Shown here: in pieces, positions 7,768-13,952 of the stretch
Numbering within the stretch: the stretch's first letter is position 1
Layout: each line of letters begins with the position of its first letter
Source: JAGHEK01 sp044426235
Lineage (GTDB): Bacteria; Bacillota; Clostridia; Peptostreptococcales; Peptostreptococcaceae
Length of the DNA stretch: 25,575 bases
NCBI GenBank assembly: GCA_044426235.1
Contig: JAWXUS010000021.1
Coordinates: 1 to 25,575 of the forward strand
Reading direction: 5' to 3'
Notes under the pieces: model-generated
What the model saw: the letters and a program-made list of their open reading frames with translations, nothing else
Database searches by the model: none
What the model was told of the DNA's origin: nothing
Position numbers and translations under genes: made by a program

Positions 7768-8643
7768 TTATTTTCCAATTCCTAGTTCTCTTGCATAATA
7801 AAATAAATATTGTTGTGCGAAACCTGATAAATCCCCAAATTTATCTACTGAAAACTTTCTTATTTTAGGAAGAGATAAACTCTCCTCTATATAAAACTCT
7901 TCCATAACTCTCTTTACCCAAACATCAACTGGAAAAGTGTCATATTTTTGCATTCCAAATAATGCAATACAATCTCCTACTTTAGCACCAACACCTTTAA
8001 ATTTCAATAATTCAATTAAACATTCTTCAGTCGATAATTTTCTTAAATCCTTAACATCTATATTATTTAAAGCTATTTCATCAACTGTACTTTTTATATA
8101 TTTATCTCTAAATCCAGTTTGACAAGCTCTTATATCTTCAACTTTAACACTACTTAATTTTTCACAAGTTGGGAATGAATAATATTCTTTTCCATTATAG
8201 ATCCCAATTAATTCTCCATAATTTCTACTTAAGTTATCTATAGCTCTTTGAATCATAGGTATTCTATTATTTGAAGATATAATAAATGAAATTAACATTT
8301 CAAAACTATCTTGTTTTAAAAGTCTTATTCCATCTCCAAATTCAGTTGCTTTGAGTAAATGTTCGTCCATATTCTTAAGTAAATCTTTTATACTTGAATA
8401 ATCTCTTTCTAAATCGAAATAATCTATCCATATTTCTTCAAAATCTTTTATATTTGTATTATTAAAATATATTTTATTTTCTTTTTTATATACATTAAGT
8501 ACTTTTCCAAATACTACTCCCGTATAAGAATTATCTTCTTCTTTTATCCATCTAAAACATTGACCGCACTCAAAAATATGTTTTGGATCAAAGCTATCCA
8601 TATTTTCAAGAATAACCCCATTATCTATTTCATAATATTTCAT
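7768..8643 (-). CDS. ogg: 8-oxoguanine DNA glycosylase / AP lyase (OGG1 family)
   Basis: The protein removes 8-oxoguanine from DNA and cleaves the abasic site. The 291 residues contain an N-terminal OGG-type domain with GQCFRW near residue 27, then a helix-hairpin-helix GPD fold. The hairpin carries FKGVGAKVGDC with the presumptive catalytic Lys221. The conserved aspartate, Asp240, lies in FPVDVWVKRV. These correspond to Lys249 and Asp268 of human OGG1. The C-terminal FAQQYLFYYARE is typical of clostridial members. ATG 8643 is preceded by AAGGAG with six-base spacing. It leads a two-gene unit with cls and is divergent from dgk. An alternative reading as a general HhH-GPD glycosylase such as AlkA is less likely given the N-terminal domain. 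Confidence 0.9.
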   Translation of the reverse strand: MKYYEIDNGVILENMDSFDPKHIFECGQCFRWIKEEDNSYTGVVFGKVLNVYKKENKIYFNNTNIKDFEEIWIDYFDLERDYSSIKDLLKNMDEHLLKATEFGDGIRLLKQDSFEMLISFIISSNNRIPMIQRAIDNLSRNYGELIGIYNGKEYYSFPTCEKLSSVKVEDIRACQTGFRDKYIKSTVDEIALNNIDVKDLRKLSTEECLIELLKFKGVGAKVGDCIALFGMQKYDTFPVDVWVKRVMEEFYIEESLSLPKIRKFSVDKFGDLSGFAQQYLFYYARELGIGK

Positions 8644-8683
8644 AAATTTCTCCTTAAATATATTCTAATTTTTATTTATAAAT

Positions 8684-8712
8684 TTTATAGTATTAATTTC
8701 TATTTTACCCAA
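8684..8712 (-). promoter_or_regulatory. Candidate promoter for ogg-cls
   Basis: On the minus strand TTGGGT (8712-8707), a 17-base spacer and TATAAA (8689-8684) give a moderate promoter about 40 bases upstream of the ogg start. The rest of the 8644-8872 divergent region is very AT-rich and offers competing -10-like sequences. Confidence 0.4.
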
Positions 8713-8872
8713 AAAACTATAAATTTAATAGCAATTTATAATCTATAAATTTTTTATACTAGTATTTTTCTAGGTTTGCATTTTATATAATAAATTTTTA
8801 AAAATGTCTAGAGTATAATTTAATTTTTTTTTATGTTAGACTACTTAATATGTTAATTAGGGAGTGATTCTT

Positions 8873-9541
8873 ATGAATAAAAGAAACGTATTTATAGCTA
8901 TTGAAGGTCCAATAGGCGTTGGAAAAACTACTTTAGCTAATATATTAAATGAACATTTTGGATATGAAGTTTTAAGAGAAATAGTTGAAGAAAATCCATT
9001 TTTATCAAAATTTTATACAGATAGAAAGGGTTATGCTCTTCAAACTGAGGCATTTTTCTTATTTAATAGGGTAAAACAATTAGAAGATATTGAAAGAGAT
9101 TTTTTATCGAATAAAAAAAGTGTTATTAGTGATTATCATATAATAAAAAACTTAATTTTTGCAGGATTAACTTTAGATAAAAATCAACTTTACAGATATA
9201 GACAAGTTTATAATACTTTCATTAATGACTTACCTCAACCAGATATAATAATTTATTTAAATTCTGATGTTGATGTATTAATGAAAAGAATTGCACTTAG
9301 AGATAGAAGTTTTGAAAGAAAAATGGATATTAATTATATAAAAGAACTTAGTGAAGAATATAAATATTACTTTAATCCATTTTCAATTAAGCATAATTTT
9401 GTTGGAAATGAACCAATTATAATTGAAATAGATAATTCAAGGCTAGACTTTTTAAATAATGAAAATGATAAAGATTTTATTATACAAAAAGTAGAAGATT
9501 CAATTTTAAAACTTAGAGGGAGAGAAAAATGTTTAAATTAG
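8873..9541 (+). CDS. dgk: Deoxyguanosine kinase-type deoxynucleoside kinase
   Basis: The enzyme phosphorylates purine deoxynucleosides for salvage. The 222-residue protein has the P-loop GPIGVGKTT (about 12-20), the acidic segment EIVEENPFLSKFY that contacts the substrate, the DYHIIKN segment, and an LID-like RDRSFERKM. The order and sequence match Bacillus subtilis Dgk (YaaG) closely. The frame extends back to GTG 8864, but AGGGAG at 8859-8864 would overlap that codon; ATG 8873 stands eight bases beyond it and is the real start. Its last 13 bases overlap the next kinase gene, so the two are coupled. Substrate preference (dGuo) is inferred from similarity only. Confidence 0.9.
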   Translation: MNKRNVFIAIEGPIGVGKTTLANILNEHFGYEVLREIVEENPFLSKFYTDRKGYALQTEAFFLFNRVKQLEDIERDFLSNKKSVISDYHIIKNLIFAGLTLDKNQLYRYRQVYNTFINDLPQPDIIIYLNSDVDVLMKRIALRDRSFERKMDINYIKELSEEYKYYFNPFSIKHNFVGNEPIIIEIDNSRLDFLNNENDKDFIIQKVEDSILKLRGREKCLN

Positions 9542-10182
9542 TTAATAAAAGTAATAAGCCAATAAATCGTGATATATTTATAACTGTTGCCGGAAATGTT
9601 GGTGCAGGAAAAAGTACTCTTACTACTTTAGTTGGAAAAAAATTAGGTTTTGAACAACATTTTGAAAAGGTTGACGGAAATCCTTATCTAGAAGATTTTT
9701 ATTTAGATCAAGAAAAATGGGGGTTCCACCTTCAATTATACTTCTTAGCACAAAGATTTAAGCAACAAAAAGAAATTCAAGCAAATGGATTAAATAATAT
9801 TCAAGATAGAAGTATCTATGAAGATGTTGAAATATTTGCAAGAAACCTATACGACAACAAATTAATGACTAAAAGAGATTATTTAACTTATAGAGAGTTA
9901 TTTAATGATATGGTTCCAAACCTTAGAAAGCCTGATTTAATGATCTATCTTAACGGTTCTCTTGATAGCATAATAAATAGAATCAATAAACGTGGTCGTG
10001 ATATGGAAAAAAGCGTTGATATAGAATATTGGAGAAATCTACACAATAGATACTCTAAATGGATCGAAGAATATAATGAATGTCCAGTTCTTTATGTTGA
10101 TATCGATAAAGTTGATTTAATAAATCATCCTGAACATTTAGATATGCTTTGTGAAGAAATCAAAAATACTCTTAACATATAA
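9529..10182 (+). CDS. dck: Deoxyadenosine/deoxycytidine kinase
   Basis: This is the second kinase of the salvage pair. The 217 residues include the P-loop GNVGAGKST (about 22-30), VDGNPYLEDFY, the WGFHLQLYFLAQRF helix, the QDRSIYED motif (DRS signature of the family) and a basic lid RINKRGRDME. It resembles Bacillus subtilis Dck (YaaF) more than Dgk. It starts at ATG 9529, inside the end of dgk, with a GAGGGAG-type site upstream. Paired kinases of this kind form heterodimers in Lactobacillus; whether that holds here is not shown by the sequence. A bidirectional terminator follows directly. Confidence 0.9.
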   Translation: MFKLVNKSNKPINRDIFITVAGNVGAGKSTLTTLVGKKLGFEQHFEKVDGNPYLEDFYLDQEKWGFHLQLYFLAQRFKQQKEIQANGLNNIQDRSIYEDVEIFARNLYDNKLMTKRDYLTYRELFNDMVPNLRKPDLMIYLNGSLDSIINRINKRGRDMEKSVDIEYWRNLHNRYSKWIEEYNECPVLYVDIDKVDLINHPEHLDMLCEEIKNTLNI

Positions 10183-10204
10183 AAACATACAATAAGACAA
10201 AAAC

Positions 10205-10238
10205 AAAAAAAGATTGCATTTTAAATGCAATCTTTTTA
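10205..10238. terminator. Bidirectional terminator between dck and the large MORN gene
   Basis: The stem AGATTGCAT/ATGCAATCT (10211-10233) has a short loop, with A-tract and T-tract flanks giving U-runs on both strands. It ends the dgk-dck transcript and the convergent transcript of the 606-residue MORN gene. Confidence 0.85.
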
Positions 10239-12056
10239 TTCGTTATTTTCTAATACTTCTTCTTTTGATAAGTCTTTACATTCTAAAATGTCTTCTTCTA
10301 ATTTTTCAACAAATTCTTCTATTTTTTCATCATTAACTTTGTTATTTTCTATAATTTCATCAATAAAAGTTTTTAAATCTTCACTATTTTCTTCATTTGA
10401 TTTAATTTTTTCTTCTATCACTTCATCAATAAATTCTTTTAACTCTTTATTTTCTATATCATCTTTAATATTATCATAAATTATTTCTTCACTTATAACG
10501 ATATTATTATCTACTTCTGTGTCTTCTGCAAAAATATTATTATTTACTTCTATATTTTCTGTTACTTCTTCAATAACAAAATCTTCTTTTTCTTCTTTAA
10601 TTTCTTCATCAAAAATAACTAATTCTTTCTCTATCGATTTAATTTCTTCCAATTCATTTTCGAAAATTCTAATTATTTTTTGTTTTTTATCCTCAAACCA
10701 AAGTCCACTATAAACCTCTCCAGTAGATGCTATTTTTTGAATTCCATTGCCGTGTCTTTGATTACACCAAAATTCACCTTCATACACATCTCCATTTAAG
10801 TAAGTTAATTTTCCTTTTCCATGCCTTTTTTCATTGACAAATTCTCCAACATAGCTAATACCAGTGCTTGAAGTTAATGATCCAAATCCATGGAATTTTC
10901 CATCTAAAAATTCACCTTCATAGATATCTCCATAACTAAAAGTTAACTTACCTTCTCCACTCCTTTTTCCATCTTTAAAATCACCTTCATATACACTTCC
11001 ATTAGAAAATGTATATGTTCCCCTACCTTCTCTTTTACCATCAACAAACTTTCCTTTATAACTAGATCCATCTTTAAAAGTATATAGTATAGCCTCATAG
11101 TGTTTATCGTCTTGCCATATGCCTTCATATGTATCACCATTAATAAACTTTAATGTTCCTCTACCACAAGATTTGTCTTCAATCCAACTTCCAGTAAAAA
11201 TATCTCCCTTTATATAAGTTAAAACACCTTTTCCATGTCTTAAATCATTTATAAATTCGCCTTCATACACATTACCTTTTAAATATCTTAATGTACCATA
11301 TCCAAACTTCATATCATTTATGAATTCCCCTTCATAAATATCTCCATCTTCATATTTCATAATTCCTTTTCCGTGACGTCTACCAAATTCAAATTCACCT
11401 TCGTAAACATCTCCATTTTCATATCTAAAAATACCTTCCCCATGACGTCTATCATTAACCCAACTTCCTGCATAAACTGCACCATTTGCATAGTTAAGCA
11501 TTCCTTCACCTTGTTGCTTTCCAAATTCAAAATCTCCATCATAAATTGCACCATCTGAAAATCTTAATATTCCTTTTCCATGACGTTTTCCATTAACTAG
11601 GTTACCCTCATATATATTCCCACTTGCATAACCTATTTTACCTTTTCCATGCGCCTCTCCGCTAAAGAATGTACCTTCATAAACATTACCATTTCCAAAT
11701 TTAAAAATACCTTGTCCATGTCTTTTATCTTCGTACCATTCACCTTCATAAACGTCTGCATTATTATATTTTATCGTCCCCTTACCATGACGTTTACCAT
11801 CAACGAATTTGCCTTCATAAGTATTTCCATCAATATATTTGATTGTTCCTCGTCCATTAATTCTATTATTAATAAAATCACCTTCATATAAATTACCTTT
11901 TAAGTCTTTAAAAACTCCTTTTCCATGTGGTTTACCATCTAATAAATCACCTTTATAAACTGCACCATTTGGAAATCTTAGAATACCTTTTTCGTTAGGC
12001 TGTTCATCAAAAACATCAGTTTTATATATGTCATCATTTTGATAAATTTTTCTCAT
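10236..12056 (-). CDS. Large MORN-repeat protein with acidic repetitive tail (606 aa)
   Basis: Residues about 20-455 are an unbroken array of about 19 MORN repeats of 23 residues, typified by GDVYEGEFEFGRRHGKG. Most keep Tyr-x-Gly and Gly-x-Gly; repeats 13-14 and the last are the most degenerate. Residues about 455-606 are strongly acidic and probably helical. They include three related segments of about 20 residues: LKEFIDEVIEEKI, LKTFIDEIIENNK and IEEFVEKLEEDIL. There is no signal peptide or membrane segment. ATG 12056 has an excellent GGAAGGAG site. The gene appears monocistronic: it is preceded by the terminator of the coiled-coil gene and ends at a bidirectional terminator. MORN arrays form elongated beta-sheet rods and in eukaryotes link to membranes and dimerise. 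A scaffold with an acidic interaction tail is inferred; no catalytic domain is visible. Confidence 0.9.
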   Translation of the reverse strand: MRKIYQNDDIYKTDVFDEQPNEKGILRFPNGAVYKGDLLDGKPHGKGVFKDLKGNLYEGDFINNRINGRGTIKYIDGNTYEGKFVDGKRHGKGTIKYNNADVYEGEWYEDKRHGQGIFKFGNGNVYEGTFFSGEAHGKGKIGYASGNIYEGNLVNGKRHGKGILRFSDGAIYDGDFEFGKQQGEGMLNYANGAVYAGSWVNDRRHGEGIFRYENGDVYEGEFEFGRRHGKGIMKYEDGDIYEGEFINDMKFGYGTLRYLKGNVYEGEFINDLRHGKGVLTYIKGDIFTGSWIEDKSCGRGTLKFINGDTYEGIWQDDKHYEAILYTFKDGSSYKGKFVDGKREGRGTYTFSNGSVYEGDFKDGKRSGEGKLTFSYGDIYEGEFLDGKFHGFGSLTSSTGISYVGEFVNEKRHGKGKLTYLNGDVYEGEFWCNQRHGNGIQKIASTGEVYSGLWFEDKKQKIIRIFENELEEIKSIEKELVIFDEEIKEEKEDFVIEEVTENIEVNNNIFAEDTEVDNNIVISEEIIYDNIKDDIENKELKEFIDEVIEEKIKSNEENSEDLKTFIDEIIENNKVNDEKIEEFVEKLEEDILECKDLSKEEVLENNE

Positions 12057-12152
12057 CTAAACTCCTTCCAACTATCTTTATTTACTTATAATAATACCAC
12101 AAACTATTTATTTATTTCTATCTATTTAGACATTTTTTTACCTTTGAAAATA

Positions 12153-12187
12153 AAAAAAGCCTAAATATTACTTTAAGTAATATTTAG
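12153..12187 (-). terminator. Intrinsic terminator after the coiled-coil gene
   Basis: A 12-base-pair stem (12161-12172 with 12176-12187) has a three-base loop, followed on the minus strand by a run of U from 12159 downwards. It begins seven bases after the +1-frame stop at 12194, but 140 bases after the zero-frame stop at 12327. That spacing fits the longer, frameshifted product better. Confidence 0.85.
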
Positions 12188-12193
12188 ACCCTT

Positions 12194-12350
12194 CTATTCT
12201 TTAGTAAACTTAGACTTTAGAGTATCAATAACACCCTTTTTAGTCTTTGCTTTCTTCTTCTTTTTCTTCTTATTATCTTTTTCATAAAGATCTAGAGGTT
12301 CTTTATTAGAAATATCTTCTTTAGGTTTATCCTCTGTCTTGAAAACTGGG
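12194..12350 (-). other. +1-frame coding extension of the coiled-coil gene, lysine-rich
   Basis: Read one base forward of the zero frame, the sequence continues as FPVFKTEDKPKEDISNKEP, then a Lys-rich run and GVIDTLKSKFTKE before a TAG at 12196-12194. This is about 50 codons of low-complexity but protein-like sequence in the same Asn/Lys/Glu style as the upstream protein. The +1 frame has a TAA shortly upstream and no ATG, GTG or TTG between that stop and the extension, so it is not an independent gene. The join lies at TTTCCC (minus-strand reading of 12353-12348). Either one base has been gained there, by mutation or sequencing error, or ribosomes shift +1. Confidence 0.65.
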
Positions 12351-13157
12351 AAATTCGTTTAAATCCTCGAATCTTTGAGTATGCATTGATTCATTAGATT
12401 CTGATGTTTGATGTAATGAATTAAACTCATTATTAAGATCAAAATTCAAATCAAATTCTGCTATATCTTCTACATTATTAAGAGATATATTTTCATTAGT
12501 TGATGTATAATCTTGACTTAAGTATGTACTATTTTCATTTGGTAATTTAATTTCATCTATGTTGTTTAAATTTATATTTTGAGTTTGCTCAAATGAATTA
12601 TAATAGTTTTCACTTCCTAAGTTGCTAACATTATCATTTGTATTATAATTTTCTGTTGAAACGTGACTTCCAACTATAGAATCTACCTCTGATTCATTTG
12701 AATACGGTGGATTAAAAAATCTTTCTTCATTAGATTCATTATTTTGTATAACTTCTTCATATGGTTTAGTTATATTTTCTTGCACATTTTTAGGCTCTAT
12801 ATAACCACTTATCGGACTAGAATTTCTTATACTTTCTTGTTTTTGCTTTAAGAAAGTTATTTGTGAATTATGTTTAGTAGTCATACCATTTAATTTTTGT
12901 AATTTTTTATCTAACATCATTTCAAAAGATTCTATTTCTAATCTTATGAAATCACCTTTTTCTTTATCAAACTCAGGATGAAGTTGGCTAAGTTTATTAG
13001 TTAATATATCCTTTTTTTGTTTTAAATATGAAATGTCTCCGTTAGAAGGTCTACATATATCATCAAGTTCTTTTTGTTTTTTATCAATCATTAATTGATA
13101 AGCTTCAATTTCAAGATTTCTAAAATCTACTTCTTCGTTAGATGCTTCTCTATTCAT
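12327..13157 (-). CDS. Coiled-coil protein with duplicated N-terminal helix and Asn/Ser-rich linker, probably frameshifted near its end
   Basis: Not recognised as a known family. The first ~115 residues contain two copies of a helical unit about 58 residues apart: LEIEAYQLMIDKKQKELDD...YLKQKK and LEIESFEMMLDKKLQKLNG...FLKQKQ, rich in heptad-like Leu/Ile/Met and charged residues. Residues about 115-276 are Asn/Ser/Glu-rich and probably disordered. The zero frame stops at 12327 after SFQDRG, but the +1 frame carries about 50 further codons to 12194, ending in a basic tail and a short amphipathic segment. ATG 13157 has AAAGGGA upstream and an extended -10 promoter at 13193-13201. It lies between two MORN genes but has its own promoter and terminator. 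Function unknown; a structural or adaptor protein is plausible. Confidence is high that it is coding, low on the true C-terminus. Confidence 0.8.
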   Translation of the reverse strand: MNREASNEEVDFRNLEIEAYQLMIDKKQKELDDICRPSNGDISYLKQKKDILTNKLSQLHPEFDKEKGDFIRLEIESFEMMLDKKLQKLNGMTTKHNSQITFLKQKQESIRNSSPISGYIEPKNVQENITKPYEEVIQNNESNEERFFNPPYSNESEVDSIVGSHVSTENYNTNDNVSNLGSENYYNSFEQTQNINLNNIDEIKLPNENSTYLSQDYTSTNENISLNNVEDIAEFDLNFDLNNEFNSLHQTSESNESMHTQRFEDLNEFPSFQDRG

Positions 13158-13192
13158 AATTAATCCCTTTCTATATATAATTTACTACTACT

Positions 13193-13201
13193 ATTATACC
13201 A
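13193..13201 (-). promoter_or_regulatory. Extended -10 promoter of the coiled-coil gene
   Basis: On the minus strand TGGTATAAT (13201-13193) is a perfect -10 element with the TGn extension. The -35 region 17 bases upstream is poor, as is common for extended -10 promoters. Transcription would start near 13186, about 29 bases before the ATG. Confidence 0.6.
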
Positions 13202-13233
13202 TAAATTATATAAACTAATATATATTATTATGA

Positions 13234-13782
13234 TTAAATTTTATCATTTATCCACTCTCCACTTACTATATATCCATCTTTAAATCTATATTCTCCTTGT
13301 CCACTTCTTTTTCCATTAAAAAAATTACCACTATAAATACTTCCGCTATTAAATTTATACGTGCCTAACCCATTATAATTAAAATCCTTTACTTTACCTT
13401 CATAAATATCACCATTTACAAACTTTAATATTCCTCCACCAATACAATTATCATCTTTAAATTCTCCAAAATAAATACTTCCATCGTTAAATTTTATAGT
13501 TCCTTTTCCTTGAAGCCTTCCATATTCGAATTCACCGTCATAAATATTTTTATTTTTAAGAGTCAAAATACCTTTACCATTCATAAGTCCATTTTTCATA
13601 TCACCAACATAAATATTTCCATTAAAAAACTTTATAGTACCTTTTCCGTGTGCATACTTTAATGACTTATATCCATCAACGTATTTAACATCTCCTTCAT
13701 ATATATCTCCATTTGAATATTTTATAACACCTGTTACTATCCCCTGTTTTTCTTTTCTAAATATAGAAGAAATTTTTTTCAA
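13234..13782 (-). CDS. MORN-repeat protein with basic N-terminal segment (182 aa)
   Basis: About seven MORN repeats fill the protein from residue ~15 onward, for example IYDGEFEYGRLQGKG and IYSGNFFNGKRSGQG; the first is longer than usual with an insertion (KYVDGYKSLKYAHGKG). The N-terminus reads KKISSIFRKEKQG, a short basic and potentially amphipathic stretch that could touch the membrane; this is inference. The frame opens at GTG 13791, but AGGGGAG overlaps that codon. TTG 13782 lies eight bases after the Shine-Dalgarno and is the likelier start. The gene sits between the purL terminator and the coiled-coil gene, on the same strand. No terminator is seen after it, so it may be cotranscribed with the coiled-coil gene. 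Confidence 0.85.
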   Translation of the reverse strand: MKKISSIFRKEKQGIVTGVIKYSNGDIYEGDVKYVDGYKSLKYAHGKGTIKFFNGNIYVGDMKNGLMNGKGILTLKNKNIYDGEFEYGRLQGKGTIKFNDGSIYFGEFKDDNCIGGGILKFVNGDIYEGKVKDFNYNGLGTYKFNSGSIYSGNFFNGKRSGQGEYRFKDGYIVSGEWINDKI

Positions 13783-13913
13783 AATTATCACTCCCCTTTT
13801 ATTGCTCTACTATATAGTATATCGTACTCGTATTTACATAATTACTAAAAGTATACATTTGTTATATATTATTTATAATTTATGTTAAAGAAATTTATTA
13901 ATTTATTTATTAT

Positions 13914-13950
13914 AAAAAAATAATCTGATGAAAATTCATCAGATTATTTT
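13914..13950. terminator. Terminator of the pur operon
   Basis: The stem AATAATCTGATG/CATCAGATTATT (13919-13930 with 13937-13948) has an A-tract on the left that gives a U-run on the minus strand, just beyond the purL stop. A T-run on the right would also support termination on the plus strand. Confidence 0.85.
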
Positions 13951-13952
13951 TA

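Noticed and set aside
8864..8866. GTG as start of dgk
   Set aside because: It overlaps the Shine-Dalgarno AGGGAG. ATG 8873 has ideal eight-base spacing and matches the usual N-terminus of the family.
8644..8872. Regulatory RNA or small gene in the ogg-dgk divergent region
   Set aside because: The region is AT-rich with several -10-like sequences only. No hairpin of note and no credible ORF was found.
10225..11891. Plus-strand open frames opposite the large MORN gene and minus-strand frames inside it
   Set aside because: They arise from the regular 69-base periodicity of the MORN repeats; their translations are Ser/Phe/Ile-rich or Met-rich low complexity with no supporting start signals.
10300..12000. 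CRISPR array or satellite DNA suggested by regular periodicity
   Set aside because: The periodicity is 69 bases and in frame, explained by 23-residue MORN repeats; the copies are diverged and have no spacer pattern.
12194..12340. An independent small lysine-rich gene downstream of the coiled-coil gene
   Set aside because: No start codon or ribosome site exists in its frame after the upstream stop. It reads as a continuation of the coiled-coil protein.
13800..13830. Palindrome TACTATATAGTA upstream of the 182-residue MORN gene as an operator
   Set aside because: Short self-complementary AT sequences are expected by chance here, and no second copy was found in the window.
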